A stretch of 64,000 nt of DNA from the NCBI GenBank assembly GCA_964596775.1, contig CAZQVN010000003.1:134034-198033 (forward strand), in the 5' to 3' direction. Made by a program: the position numbers and the translations under genes. Each line of letters opens with the position of its first letter. Positions within the stretch are counted from its first letter, which is position 1. Positions 17,096 to 26,568 of this stretch are shown here, piece after piece. The notes below the pieces were generated by a model, which searched no databases, was not told the origin of the DNA, and was given only the letters and a program-made list of their open reading frames with translations. Origin of the DNA: CAZQVN01 sp964596775 (GTDB lineage: Bacteria > Eisenbacteria > RBG-16-71-46 > JABDJR01 > JAWXBZ01).

Positions 17096-18352
17096 TCACT
17101 CGTTCCGGATCGCCTCGACCGGATCCAGACGGGACGCCTTCCAGGAGGGATAGAGCGTGGCCAGAAAACAGAGGAACAGCGTGGCCAGGGTGATGATCAC
17201 CGCGTCCGGCCACTGCAGTTTCATCGGGAGCGTGTCGAGGAAATAGATGTCCCCCGGCAGGTTGATGATCTGGTAGCGGTCGAGGAACAGGGCGAGGCTG
17301 TAGCCGATGACCGAACCGAGGAGCGTGCCCACGCCGCCGATCGCCAGCCCTTCCGCCATGAAGATGCGCATGATCTCGCCGGACGTGGACCCCATCGACT
17401 TGAGGATGCCGATCTCGCGGCGTTTTTCCATCACCATCATGATCAGCGCCGACACGATGTTGAACACGGCCACGAGCACGATCGTGAGCAGAAGAATGCC
17501 CATGCCGATCTTTTCCCAGCGCATCCAGGCGAAGAGGTTCTCGTTGAGCTCGATCCAGGTGTTGATCCGGAACGGGTAGCCGCCGAGATGATCGAGAACC
17601 TTTTCCTCCCAGGCCATCGCCTGGAACATGTCCTGGATCCTGATCTCGAGGCCGGTGACGGAGTTCTTGAGGCCGAAGAACGTCTGCCCCTCCTCGAGCG
17701 AGATGTAGGCGAGCGAGGAGTCGTATTCATAGAGGCCGGACTTGAAGATTCCGGCCAGCCGGTACTTGCGCACCCGCGGCACGACGCCCAGCGGAGTGGC
17801 CCGCCCCTCGAACGGCGAGGCGAGCAGGACGACGTCGCCGACGATGACCCGGAGGTTCTCGGCCACGTGCTGGCCGAGGACGATGCCGGGCAACCACCCT
17901 TCGGCCTCCGGAGATCGCGGATCCGGCCGCGGCTCGAAGTCGACGACCGGCGGATCGATGTGGTCGGCGACGGTCGTCACCTGGCGCTCCCCCGACAGCG
18001 TGACCCCCTTGACGATCACGCCGTCGGAATACGACTCGTGCGACAGCAGCGCCTTGCCGTACACGAACGGCGTGACCCCCTCGACCCCCTTGACCTGGCG
18101 CACCCGTTCCTGGACGGCGTCGTAGTCGACGATCCCTGTGTCGGCGTAGGACAGCAGGATGAGGTGCGCATTCGTCCCGACGATCCGGGCCCGCACCTCC
18201 TCCTCGAACCCGTTGACCATCGAGAGGACGACGATGAGCGCGATGACGCCGAGCGCCACGCCGCCCACCGAGATGTAGGCGATGAGGCTGATGAACCCGG
18301 TTCTCTTCTTGCTCCGCAGGTGGCGTTCGGCGATGAAGTATTCGTAGCGCAC
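17096..18352 (-). CDS. lolE: LolC/LolE-family lipoprotein-releasing permease
   Basis: The 418-residue protein has the FtsX/MacB topology: an N-terminal membrane segment (about 20-45, SLIAYISVGGVALGVIALIVVLSMVNG), a large periplasmic domain (50-270) and three C-terminal membrane segments from about 285. It starts with RYEYFIAERHLRSKKRTGFIS, typical of LolC/E, and contains KRREIGILKSMG. Only one permease gene is seen, so a homodimer (LolF-like use) with LolD is likely. The GTG at 18352 is three bases after the lysS stop and has a G-rich ribosome-binding site. The ATPase gene lies downstream behind its own promoter. Confidence 0.9.
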   Translation of the reverse strand: MRYEYFIAERHLRSKKRTGFISLIAYISVGGVALGVIALIVVLSMVNGFEEEVRARIVGTNAHLILLSYADTGIVDYDAVQERVRQVKGVEGVTPFVYGKALLSHESYSDGVIVKGVTLSGERQVTTVADHIDPPVVDFEPRPDPRSPEAEGWLPGIVLGQHVAENLRVIVGDVVLLASPFEGRATPLGVVPRVRKYRLAGIFKSGLYEYDSSLAYISLEEGQTFFGLKNSVTGLEIRIQDMFQAMAWEEKVLDHLGGYPFRINTWIELNENLFAWMRWEKIGMGILLLTIVLVAVFNIVSALIMMVMEKRREIGILKSMGSTSGEIMRIFMAEGLAIGGVGTLLGSVIGYSLALFLDRYQIINLPGDIYFLDTLPMKLQWPDAVIITLATLFLCFLATLYPSWKASRLDPVEAIRNE

Positions 18353-18355
18353 GGA

Positions 18356-19858
18356 TCAGCCCCCGGAGGGACTCCCCTCCTCTTCCTCACCCTCCGCCTC
18401 CTCCACCGTTTCCGGCCGGAGCGCCGGAAACAGCAGGACGTCGCGGATGTTGTGGCTGTTCGTCAGCAGCATCGTCAGGCGGTCGATGCCGAAGCCGATG
18501 CCGCCGGTCGGCGGCATGCCGTACTGGAGCGCCCGCAGGTAGTCCGTGTCCTTGACCTGGGCCTCGTGGTCGCCGGCCTCGCGCTCCTTCCCCTGAAGGT
18601 CGAACTGGTGCTCCTGCTCGACCGGATCGTTCTGCTCGGAGAAGCAGTTGGCCACCTCCATGCCGGCGATGAACAGCTCGAACCGCTCGACGAGGCGGGG
18701 CTCGCCGCGTTTCCGCTTGGCCAGCGGCGAGATCTCGAAGGGAAAGTCGAGGACGAACGTGGGCTGGATCAGCTTCGCCTGGACGAGGTCGGAAAAGAGC
18801 GTGTCGACGACCTTGCCGTAGCCTTTCGCGCCCCCCATGTCCACCCGGTGCTCGCGCCCCACCGCGCGCAACTCGTCCTCGCTCGCGCCGATGAGGTTCC
18901 TGCCCGTGGCTTCCTCGAGCAGGCCGAAATACGTGGCCTGCTTCCACGGCGGCGACAGGTCGATGACGTGATCGCCGTACTGCACGGACAGGCCTCCGGT
19001 GGCCTGCTGGCAGGCGTGCACGAGCATCTCCTCCGCCTGCTTCAGGATGTCCATGTAGTCCGCGTAGGCCTGGTAGTACTCGAGCAGGCTGAACTCCGGG
19101 TTGTGCGTGCGGTCGATCCCCTCGTTGCGGAAATCGCGGGCGATCTCGTAGACCCGGTCCATGCCCCCGACAATGAGACGCTTGAGATAGAGTTCGTTGG
19201 AGATCCGCAGGTAGAACGGCATGTCCAGCGCCTCGTGGTGGGTCACGAACGGGGTGGCGAACGCCCCGCCGTACACCGGCTGCAGCGTCGGCGTGTCCAC
19301 CTCGATGAAATCGCGCTCGTCGAGCCAGCTCCGGATGGCGGAGATGAACCGGGCCCGGATCCGGAAGATCTCGCGAACGTCGGGGTTGACGATCAGGTCG
19401 ACGTAGCGCTGGCGGAACCGCGTTTCCACGTTCGTGAGACCGTGCCATTTTTCCGGGAGCGGCCGGAGGTTCTTGGCCAGAAGCTCGGTCTTCTCCACGT
19501 GGATCGTCGCTTCGCCGGTGCGGGTGCGGAACATGAAGCCGGAAACGCCGAGGATGTCGCCGACGTCGTATTCCTCGACATGCTCGAACAGTGCGCCGAG
19601 ATCGTCGCGCTTGAAGTAGACCTGGATCTTTCCGCTGCGGTCCTGGATGTGCCCGAAACAGGTCTTGCCGTGACCGCGCTTGGCCATCAGCCGCCCGGCC
19701 ACGGCCACCTTCGCCTGCGCCTCGACCATGCCGTCCTGGTCCGCGAGGATCTCCGCGGCGGTGTGGGTCACCGCGTAGCCGTAGCCGTACGGCGCAACAC
19801 CCCGCGCGGCCCACTCCTTCAGTTTTTCCCGGCGCTGCCGGAAGAGTTCATTCGACAC
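18356..19858 (-). CDS. lysS: Lysyl-tRNA synthetase, class II
   Basis: LysS charges tRNA-Lys. The 500-residue protein has the N-terminal OB-fold anticodon domain (about 50-150) and the class II catalytic core. Visible are motif 2 (about FRNEGIDRTHNPEFSLLEYY), the Lys-site block ELFIAGMEVANCFSEQNDP, and motif 3 (GGIGFGIDRLTMLLT). The length is that of bacterial LysS. The GTG start at 19858 has GAGGA six bases upstream. It follows purF after 115 nt and precedes lolE by three bases. Confidence 0.97.
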   Translation of the reverse strand: MSNELFRQRREKLKEWAARGVAPYGYGYAVTHTAAEILADQDGMVEAQAKVAVAGRLMAKRGHGKTCFGHIQDRSGKIQVYFKRDDLGALFEHVEEYDVGDILGVSGFMFRTRTGEATIHVEKTELLAKNLRPLPEKWHGLTNVETRFRQRYVDLIVNPDVREIFRIRARFISAIRSWLDERDFIEVDTPTLQPVYGGAFATPFVTHHEALDMPFYLRISNELYLKRLIVGGMDRVYEIARDFRNEGIDRTHNPEFSLLEYYQAYADYMDILKQAEEMLVHACQQATGGLSVQYGDHVIDLSPPWKQATYFGLLEEATGRNLIGASEDELRAVGREHRVDMGGAKGYGKVVDTLFSDLVQAKLIQPTFVLDFPFEISPLAKRKRGEPRLVERFELFIAGMEVANCFSEQNDPVEQEHQFDLQGKEREAGDHEAQVKDTDYLRALQYGMPPTGGIGFGIDRLTMLLTNSHNIRDVLLFPALRPETVEEAEGEEEEGSPSGG

Positions 19859-19973
19859 GTTCAGTCCTCACGAGATGAGCGATGTTGACGCCGCGTTCCG
19901 CCCCCGGATGCGACCCCGGGCGCCCCGCGGTCCGGAGCGTGACCCCCGCACCGGTGCGCCTGTTCCGGAAGCG

Positions 19974-21380
19974 TCAGCGTTCCACGGAAGCGTGCACACG
20001 ATCGGTCGGCGCGTCGGTCAGCGGGACGGGATACTGTTCGTCGAAGCAGGCCGTGCAGTGGCCGGGCGCATTGGCCGCGCAGGCGAGCATCCCCTCCTGC
20101 GACAGGTAACCGATGGAATCCACCCGGAGGTACGTGCCGATCTCCTCGACGCTGTGACTGGCGCCGATCAGGTCGGCCCGGCGGGGCGTGTCGATGCCGA
20201 AATAGCACGGGGACACGATCGGCGGGGACGAAATGCGGAAATGCACTTCCGCCGCGCCCGCCCGCCGCAGCAGCTTGACGAGCTTGCGGCTCGTCGTTCC
20301 GCGAACGATGGAATCGTCGACGACCACGACCCGCTTTCCGTCGAGCACCGCCCGGACGGGATTGAACTTGACCCGGACGCCGTGCTCGCGCGTGAACTGC
20401 CGCGGCGAGATGAACGTGCGCCCTATGTAATGATTGCGGATCAGGCCGAACTGGAACGGCAGCCCCGACTCCTCCGCGTAGCCGAGCGCCGCGGAATTCG
20501 AGGAATCGGGCACGGCGATCACGATGTCGGCGTCGGCGGGAAACTCCCGGGCCAGCTGGCGGCCGAGCTCGCGCCGGAAACGGTCGACGTTCTCGCCGAA
20601 CACCGTGCTGTCCGGGCGCGCGAAGTAGATCAGCTCGAAGATGCAGGCCGCCTGCCGGGGCGAAGCGAGGCGGTGGATCGTGACCGGCCCGTCCTCGTCG
20701 ATGCGGACGATCTCGCCCGGCTCGACGTCGCGGAGGAACTCGGCCTCGTTGATGTCGAACGCGCAGGTTTCCGAGGCCACGCACCAGCCGTCCTTGAGGC
20801 GCCCGAGCGACAGCGGCCGGAAGCCGAGCGGATCACGGGCGGCGTAGAGCGCCTTTTCCGTCATCAGGACGACGCTGAACGCCCCGCGGAGCCCGTCCAT
20901 GGCCGGCCCGAGGGCCGACTCGAAGTCCATCGCCTTCGAGCGGGCGATCCGGTGCAGCAGGATTTCCGAATCGCTCGTCGTCTGGAAGATGTTGCCGTCC
21001 TTCTCCATCTCCTTCTTCAGCTCGATGGCGTTGACGATGTTGCCGTTGTGGGCCACCGCGAGATGCCCGCCGTGATAGCTGACGAGGATCGGCTGGGCAT
21101 TGCGCAGCGAGGAATCGCCGGACGTGGAGTAGCGGTTGTGCCCGATGGCCAGGTTTCCCTTGAGCTCGTCGAGCCGGCCGGCGTTGAACACGTCGGCGAC
21201 GAGCCCCATTCCCTTGTGGAGATACACGGTCTGTCCGTCCGAGGACACGATGCCCGAGGACTCCTGCCCGCGATGCTGCAGGGCGTACAGGCCGAGATAC
21301 GCGGCATGGGCCGCCGCCTCGACTCCGAACGCGCCGAACACGCCGCAGGCGTCCTTGAAGTGGTCGTCGTCGTGCATCAT
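19974..21380 (-). CDS. purF: Amidophosphoribosyltransferase PurF
   Basis: PurF makes 5-phosphoribosylamine, the first purine step. The 468-residue product has a short propeptide before the catalytic cysteine (C12 in DACGVFGAFG), the glutaminase block GHNRYSTSG, and the PRPP loop VVVVDDSIVRGTTSRKLV. The propeptide type matches B. subtilis-like PurF. The ATG at 21380 overlaps the stop of the purS-like gene as ATGA; a second ATG follows at once. Its length and motifs are normal. Confidence 0.96.
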   Translation of the reverse strand: MMHDDDHFKDACGVFGAFGVEAAAHAAYLGLYALQHRGQESSGIVSSDGQTVYLHKGMGLVADVFNAGRLDELKGNLAIGHNRYSTSGDSSLRNAQPILVSYHGGHLAVAHNGNIVNAIELKKEMEKDGNIFQTTSDSEILLHRIARSKAMDFESALGPAMDGLRGAFSVVLMTEKALYAARDPLGFRPLSLGRLKDGWCVASETCAFDINEAEFLRDVEPGEIVRIDEDGPVTIHRLASPRQAACIFELIYFARPDSTVFGENVDRFRRELGRQLAREFPADADIVIAVPDSSNSAALGYAEESGLPFQFGLIRNHYIGRTFISPRQFTREHGVRVKFNPVRAVLDGKRVVVVDDSIVRGTTSRKLVKLLRRAGAAEVHFRISSPPIVSPCYFGIDTPRRADLIGASHSVEEIGTYLRVDSIGYLSQEGMLACAANAPGHCTACFDEQYPVPLTDAPTDRVHASVER

Positions 21381-21973
21381 TCCGCGGGAAGTCCTTCCGG
21401 TTGAGTTTCCGTGAGCAGGGATTCGACATCGTAAAGGTTCGGGGCCGCGGCGTACAGTCTCCCCTCCTGGAAAGCGGGGTGGACGAGAAAACCGTTTCGG
21501 CGGTCGGTGACGACGGCGGCCCGCCCGGCCGCGCGCAGGAGCGCTTCCGGCGCCACCCCGGCCGGCGCGACGAAGCGCCACAGCTGGAACTGCCGGAGAT
21601 CGGTGATTTCCCGGGCGCCCGCGTGACGCCAGAGGGATTCGAGCAGGCTCGTGTCCGGCTCGATCCCGCGCACCAGGAGCCAGGCCCGGGCGTTTCCCCC
21701 GGCCGCCGCTTCGTCGGGCCCAGCGCCCTCCCCGGCATCGATCCGCCAGGAGTGCTTGTTGGGATTCAGGAACAGGTTCGTTCCCCTGACGAGCTCGGTC
21801 ACGCGGCGGACCGCCGCGTCGGCGGGAAGATCCACCTTGAGAAGAAACAGTTCGTCCCGCGACAGGCCCGCAATGCTCTCGGCCATTCCCATCCGGTCCC
21901 GCAGGGTGGCGAGCGCGGTCATCGCCGTCGGATCCGCGACCTTCAGCCGCTTGGTGAGGAGGAGCGAGGTCAC
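21377..21973 (-). CDS. purS: PurS-like FGAM synthase subunit, apparently a tandem duplication of the PurS fold
   Basis: PurS is normally about 80 residues and bridges PurL and PurQ in FGAM synthase as a dimer. This product is 198 residues. Residues 1-77 fit PurS: a strand, then DPTAMTALATLRDRMGM, a second strand, and a last helix ending in LFLNPNKHSW, like the family NPVIE end. Residues 94-165 repeat the strand-helix-strand-helix order (AWLLVR, SLLESLWRHAG, LWRFVAP, PEALLRAAG, then GFLVHP). The last 30 residues are a tail. It lies between purQ and purF; the GTG start at 21973 overlaps the purQ stop (GTGA) and has GGGGAGG upstream. The duplication reading is my inference. Confidence 0.75.
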   Translation of the reverse strand: MTSLLLTKRLKVADPTAMTALATLRDRMGMAESIAGLSRDELFLLKVDLPADAAVRRVTELVRGTNLFLNPNKHSWRIDAGEGAGPDEAAAGGNARAWLLVRGIEPDTSLLESLWRHAGAREITDLRQFQLWRFVAPAGVAPEALLRAAGRAAVVTDRRNGFLVHPAFQEGRLYAAAPNLYDVESLLTETQPEGLPAE

Positions 21974-22896
21974 CGTGTCCTCCCCGCGCCTTCCGGAGCG
22001 CTGCCGCGGAACGATTCCGCCTCGCGGCCGGCCCGGTGCCGCTCGCGGCGCCAGAGTATGTAGTCGAGCATCGAAAAGAAGATCCGCCTTCCCGGCCCCG
22101 GCCCGTCGAGCCCGCTTCGGTCCCGGTGATGGTTTCGCCGCGATTCGCCCCACGGCCCGGGAAGCGTCGGCGGAACCTGGCGCAGCCAGGCGCCGCGCTC
22201 CGGGTGAGGCATGATCGCCATGACGTTGCCGCGCGGATTCACCACCGCCGCCGCCGCGCCCATGGCCCCGTTCGGGTTGTCCGGAAAGGCCACCGCCGGA
22301 TCGCCGTCCGGGAGGCAGTAGCGGAACGGCACCTGCCCGTTTTCCTCGAGTTCGCGGAACGCCTCGGGGTCGCGGGTGGTGAACCGTCCCTCGCCGTGCG
22401 CCATCGGCATCGGCACCACCGCGCCGTCCTCGAACCGCGACGTGAACGCCGTCTCCTCCCCCGACTTTTCGACCCGGAGGTGAACCCACCGGCAGTAGTA
22501 GCCGCTGTGTCCGGTCATCCGGTTCGGGGCGAGCGCCAGGGTGGTCCGCCCGTCGGCGTTGCCCGGCACGAGACCGGACTCCACGAGCACCTGAGCGCCG
22601 TTGCAGATGCCGAGAATCGGCTTGCCGAGATCGGCCTCGGCGAACAGGCGCTCCACGATCGGGTCCCGGGCCGCCACCGCGCCGGCCCGCACGCGGTCCT
22701 GGTAGGAGAATCCGCCGGGAAGGACGAACCCGTCGTACCCGGCGAGCACTTCCGGCGGCGTGTTCCAGCGGAGGATGGCCGCCACCATGCCGCACTCGTC
22801 GAGCAGCCGGGCGGTTTCGTACTCGCAATTGACGCCGGGAAACTGGATCACGCCGATGCGCACGGCGTTGTGATCGTCCCGCGGGGTTGTGTCCAT
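21970..22896 (-). CDS. purQ: Phosphoribosylformylglycinamidine synthase glutaminase subunit PurQ
   Basis: PurQ supplies ammonia from glutamine to PurL. The 308-residue class I amidotransferase shows LPGGFSYQDRVRAGA, the nucleophile in GICNGAQVL (C98) and the His/Glu pair in IMPHPERGAW. It is longer than B. subtilis PurQ (about 230) because of an insertion in the middle and a basic 50-residue C-terminal tail rich in Arg, Gly and Pro. The ATG at 22896 shares one base with the purL stop (TGATG). An in-frame GTG eleven codons further in is an alternative start. Confidence 0.94.
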   Translation of the reverse strand: MDTTPRDDHNAVRIGVIQFPGVNCEYETARLLDECGMVAAILRWNTPPEVLAGYDGFVLPGGFSYQDRVRAGAVAARDPIVERLFAEADLGKPILGICNGAQVLVESGLVPGNADGRTTLALAPNRMTGHSGYYCRWVHLRVEKSGEETAFTSRFEDGAVVPMPMAHGEGRFTTRDPEAFRELEENGQVPFRYCLPDGDPAVAFPDNPNGAMGAAAAVVNPRGNVMAIMPHPERGAWLRQVPPTLPGPWGESRRNHHRDRSGLDGPGPGRRIFFSMLDYILWRRERHRAGREAESFRGSAPEGAGRTR

Positions 22897-25250
22897 CAGG
22901 CCATCCATTCCGGAACGGTGCCGCGCCAGGCGCGTTCCAGTTCGCCGACTTCCATGTCGATCCAGCGTTCCCCGTCGGCGTTGACGAGGAACGCGCTCTC
23001 CCCGGTGAAGCGGCCGATGACCATCGGCGATACGCCGTACCGGAGAAAGACGCTGTCGAGGGCCGGCAGGTGTTCCTCGGGAACCTCGAGGACGAACCCT
23101 CCCGATTCGGAAAAGAGCGCCTCGTCGAACTTGAGGCCGAAGGGACGCCGCGGCAGGTCGAGGACCAGACCGAGCCCCGTGTCCGGCAGCATCTCGAACG
23201 CCGCCGTCACCAGGCCCCCCTCCGAAATGTCGTGCGCCGCGAGGACGAGGCCGCGCTCGATGGCGTCGATCACGCCGTAGAGCACGCCGCGCTCGTGGTC
23301 GAAATCGACCGTCGGCGGCCGCCCGCCCGCGATGCCGCGGGTCCGGTAGCAGATCGACCCCCCGAGTTCGCGGCGGCGGTTGCCCACGAGGACGATGCGC
23401 GAATCCTCGGACCGGGCGCTGCCGGGAACGGCCCGGCTGTAGTCGTCGATGACCCCGAAGCAGGCCACGATCGGTGACGGGTGCACGGCGCGCCCGGCGC
23501 CGGACTGGTTGTACAGCGAAACGTTGCCGGAGACGAACGGCACGGGGTGATCCTTCTCCCCCTTGAGCCCGAGGCGCCGCGCGGCATCGCCGAGGCCCCG
23601 CACCGACTCGCGGAACTGGTGAAAGACGCCCGGATCCTCGGGGTTGCCGAAGTTCAGGCAGTCGGTGAGGCACTGCGGAACGGCCCCGGTGGCCGCCACG
23701 TTGCGCATCGACTCGGCCACCGCCGTGGCCCCTCCCCAGTACGGGTCCAGCGCTCCGTAGGCCGGATTGCCGTCCACCGACACCGCCACGCCGACCGGGC
23801 AACCGGGAATCGGCAGGAACAGCGCGGCGTCCGCTTCGCCGGGGCGGAACACGGCGCGCCCCTGCACCTCCGTGTCGTAGTGGCGGTAGATCGTCTCCCG
23901 CGAAGCCACGTTCGGGTGACCGACGACGTCCAGCAGCAGGCGGGCCGGATCCTCCGGCGGTTCCGGATCGGCGGGCTCGGCGCGGGCCGGCGCGGGGCGG
24001 GCCGGCCGGTCGTAACGGATCCCCTCGGTGATCGTGTCCACCGGCGCGTCGACCATCGTTTCGCCCCGCCAGGTCAGGCGGTAGCGACCGTCACCGCGGA
24101 CGCGCCCGATGACCCGGGCCGCCGCGCCGGGATAGAGGCGGGGCAGTTCGAAGTCCTCGTTGTAGACGCGGCAGATCGCTTCCGAGATCCGCCGCGGAAC
24201 CGCGAGGCCGAAGCGCTCCTGGGTTTCCGAGCAGGCCAGGACTTCCGGCGGAAACGGACCGCCGTCCTCCGCCTCGTGATCGAGATTCACGTCCATGCCG
24301 AAACCGCCGTGCGCGGCCATTTCGCTGGACACGCAGGCAATCCCGCCGGCGCCGAGATCCTTGAAGCCGACCGCCGCCCCCTCGCGCCGGGCCAGCGCCA
24401 GGGCCTCCCGCGTGGCTTCCACCAGCACGCGTTTCAGGAACGGATCGGGAAGCTGCACCGCCCCCTTGTTCTGTTCCGTTTCCGCCTCCTCGAGCACCGC
24501 CGACGCGAACGACGCGCCGCCGAATCCCGAAGCGTCGGTGGGCTTTCCGAACAGGATCAGGTCGTACTCCTCGTTGCGGGCCTCGGCCGGTACCCGGCTG
24601 CGGATGATCTCCTTCTCCCTCACGACGCCGACGGCCACCACGTTGACGAGGCAGTTCTCGTCGTAGCAGGCGTCGAACGTCACGTCGCCGCCGAGGTTCG
24701 GCACGCCCAGCGCGTTCGCGTACTGCCAGATGCCGGTGACGACGCCCTGGGCGATCTCCCGGCAGGCCTCGCCGCGCGGCCCGCGCAGGTCGCCGAAACG
24801 GAGCGCGTCGAGCACCCCGACGACGTCCGCGCCCATGCAGTAGACGTCGCGGACGATGCCGCCGACCCCGGTGGCCGCCCCCTCGGCGGGAACGACCTGC
24901 GAGGGGTGGTTGTGACTTTCGTGGGCCACCACGAGCGCAAAGCGCTCGCCGCGGTGGGTCGTCAGGTAGACGATCCCCGCGTCCTCGCCGGGGCCGAGGA
25001 TCACGTTCGGCGCCTCGGTGGGGAGAAACTCCTTGAGCACGCTGCGGCTCGACTTGTAGGAGCAGTGCTCGCTCCACATCGTGTCGAACAGCACGAGCTC
25101 CACCTTCGTCGGATTCCGCCCGAGCAGTTCCGCAACCCGGCGCGCCTCGGCCGGCAGAAGGCGGAGGTTGAGACCCGCCATCAATGCGCGCAGGGCCTCG
25201 TCGTCGGGCGAGCCGACGTCGATCAGTTCGGCGGTCAGCGTTTCACTCAT
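22896..25250 (-). CDS. purL: Phosphoribosylformylglycinamidine synthase PurL (small type)
   Basis: PurL turns FGAR into FGAM. The 784-residue protein is the small type that needs separate PurQ and PurS, both coded next to it. It has the MWSEHCSYKSSR block near the N-terminus, GPGEDAGIVYL and VGGIVRDVYCMGA, and later the second ATP-binding half (FVSGNVSLYNQS). The ATG at 25250 overlaps the purB stop by eight bases; an upstream in-frame ATG at 25262 is possible. It is somewhat longer than B. subtilis PurL. Confidence 0.95.
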   Translation of the reverse strand: MSETLTAELIDVGSPDDEALRALMAGLNLRLLPAEARRVAELLGRNPTKVELVLFDTMWSEHCSYKSSRSVLKEFLPTEAPNVILGPGEDAGIVYLTTHRGERFALVVAHESHNHPSQVVPAEGAATGVGGIVRDVYCMGADVVGVLDALRFGDLRGPRGEACREIAQGVVTGIWQYANALGVPNLGGDVTFDACYDENCLVNVVAVGVVREKEIIRSRVPAEARNEEYDLILFGKPTDASGFGGASFASAVLEEAETEQNKGAVQLPDPFLKRVLVEATREALALARREGAAVGFKDLGAGGIACVSSEMAAHGGFGMDVNLDHEAEDGGPFPPEVLACSETQERFGLAVPRRISEAICRVYNEDFELPRLYPGAAARVIGRVRGDGRYRLTWRGETMVDAPVDTITEGIRYDRPARPAPARAEPADPEPPEDPARLLLDVVGHPNVASRETIYRHYDTEVQGRAVFRPGEADAALFLPIPGCPVGVAVSVDGNPAYGALDPYWGGATAVAESMRNVAATGAVPQCLTDCLNFGNPEDPGVFHQFRESVRGLGDAARRLGLKGEKDHPVPFVSGNVSLYNQSGAGRAVHPSPIVACFGVIDDYSRAVPGSARSEDSRIVLVGNRRRELGGSICYRTRGIAGGRPPTVDFDHERGVLYGVIDAIERGLVLAAHDISEGGLVTAAFEMLPDTGLGLVLDLPRRPFGLKFDEALFSESGGFVLEVPEEHLPALDSVFLRYGVSPMVIGRFTGESAFLVNADGERWIDMEVGELERAWRGTVPEWMA

Positions 25251-26568
25251 CGGAATCGTCATCCTTCCTTGCCGCCGCGCCGAGGACGCGCGTGAAGACG
25301 GCGTCCACGTTCCGGAGGTTGTGGGCGAGATCGAAGCAGTCGTCGAGCGCCTCGGGCGAAAGCCGCGCGGTGATCTCCGCGTCGTTCTCCACGATGTCAC
25401 GGAACGACCCCTCCTCCTCCCAGGCCTTGAGCGCGTTCCGCTGCACCAGGGCGTAGGCGTCCTCGCGGGACAGCCCCCCGTCGGCCAGCGCGAGGAGGAC
25501 GCGCTGCGAGAAGATGATGCCGCCGTTGCGGTTCAGGTTCCGGGACATCGCCTCCGGGCGGACGACCATCCGCTCGACGATCCGGGCGGTCAGGTGGATC
25601 TGGTAGTCCACGGTGATGAACGCGTCGGGAAGGATCACCCGCTCCACCGAGGAATGCGTGATGTCCCGCTCGTGCCACAGCGCCACGTTTTCCAGGGCGG
25701 CCACGGCATGGCCGCGCACGACGCGGGCGAGGCCCGCCACCCGTTCGGCGGTGATCGGGTTCTTCTTGTGCGGCATCGAGCTCGAACCCTTCTGCCCGGA
25801 GCCGAAGAATTCGAGCGCCTCGGAGATCTCCGAGCGCTGCAGGTTGCGCATTTCGGTGGCGAACCGCTCCAGCGTGGCGGACAGCCCGGCCAGCGTGGTG
25901 ACGAGGGCCGCGTGGCGGTCACGGGGGACGACCTGCGTCGACACCGGCTCCGCGGCCAGCCCGAGCCGATGGCAGACGTCCGACTCGACGTCGGGATCGA
26001 GATGGGTGAACGTGCCGACCGCGCCGGAAATCTTCCCCACCGCGGTGTCGGCCACGGCCGCGTCGAGGCGGTCGCGCTGGCGCTCGAGTTCGGTATGGAA
26101 CCCGAGGAGCTTGAGGCCGAACGTGGTCGGCTCGGCGATGATCCCGTGCGTGCGCCCGACGCAGGCCAGATCCTTGAACTCGACGGCCCGGGCGGCGACC
26201 AGCCGCGACAGGTCGACGAGGCCGGCCCGGACCTGCATTCCCGCCCGGCGGAGGGTCAGGCCGAGCGCGGTGTCGAGCAGGTCGCTGGAGGTCATGCCGA
26301 AGTGGAGGTACCGCGCTTCGGGGCCGGCCTTTTCGGTGACCGCCGTGAGGAACGCGATGACGTCGTGGTTGAGCGTGGCCTCGAGTTCCTCGACGCGGGC
26401 CGGATCCACCGGACCGGCGGCGCGGATGGCCGCGGCCGTTCCGCCGGGAACGATCCCGCGCTCCTCGAGCGCCTGTGAAACGGCGGCCTCGACCTCCAGC
26501 CAGGTGCGGAACTTCTCCGCCGTGGACCAGATGTGTCCCATCTCCGGGCGGGTGTAACGCTCGATCAC
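25243..26568 (-). CDS. purB: Adenylosuccinate lyase PurB
   Basis: PurB cleaves SAICAR and adenylosuccinate in purine synthesis. The 441-residue protein starts with MIERYTRPEMGHIW, the classical B. subtilis-type opening, and holds the fumarase-superfamily signature GSSSMPHKKNP with the mobile-loop serines. The GTG at 26568 directly abuts the htrA stop and has no clear Shine-Dalgarno, which suggests translational coupling. Fumarase-fold length and composition are normal. Confidence 0.96.
   Translation of the reverse strand: MIERYTRPEMGHIWSTAEKFRTWLEVEAAVSQALEERGIVPGGTAAAIRAAGPVDPARVEELEATLNHDVIAFLTAVTEKAGPEARYLHFGMTSSDLLDTALGLTLRRAGMQVRAGLVDLSRLVAARAVEFKDLACVGRTHGIIAEPTTFGLKLLGFHTELERQRDRLDAAVADTAVGKISGAVGTFTHLDPDVESDVCHRLGLAAEPVSTQVVPRDRHAALVTTLAGLSATLERFATEMRNLQRSEISEALEFFGSGQKGSSSMPHKKNPITAERVAGLARVVRGHAVAALENVALWHERDITHSSVERVILPDAFITVDYQIHLTARIVERMVVRPEAMSRNLNRNGGIIFSQRVLLALADGGLSREDAYALVQRNALKAWEEEGSFRDIVENDAEITARLSPEALDDCFDLAHNLRNVDAVFTRVLGAAARKDDDSDE

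Noticed and set aside
17045..19888. Plus-strand open frame of 947 codons
   Set aside because: It lies antisense to lolE and lysS, has a His/Asp/Arg-rich composition typical of high-GC mirror frames, and shows no family motif.
19947..19958. 12-bp perfect palindrome cgcaccggtgcg between purF and lysS
   Set aside because: No loop and no T-run; palindromes of this size are expected by chance in a sequence this GC-rich. Could still be an operator.
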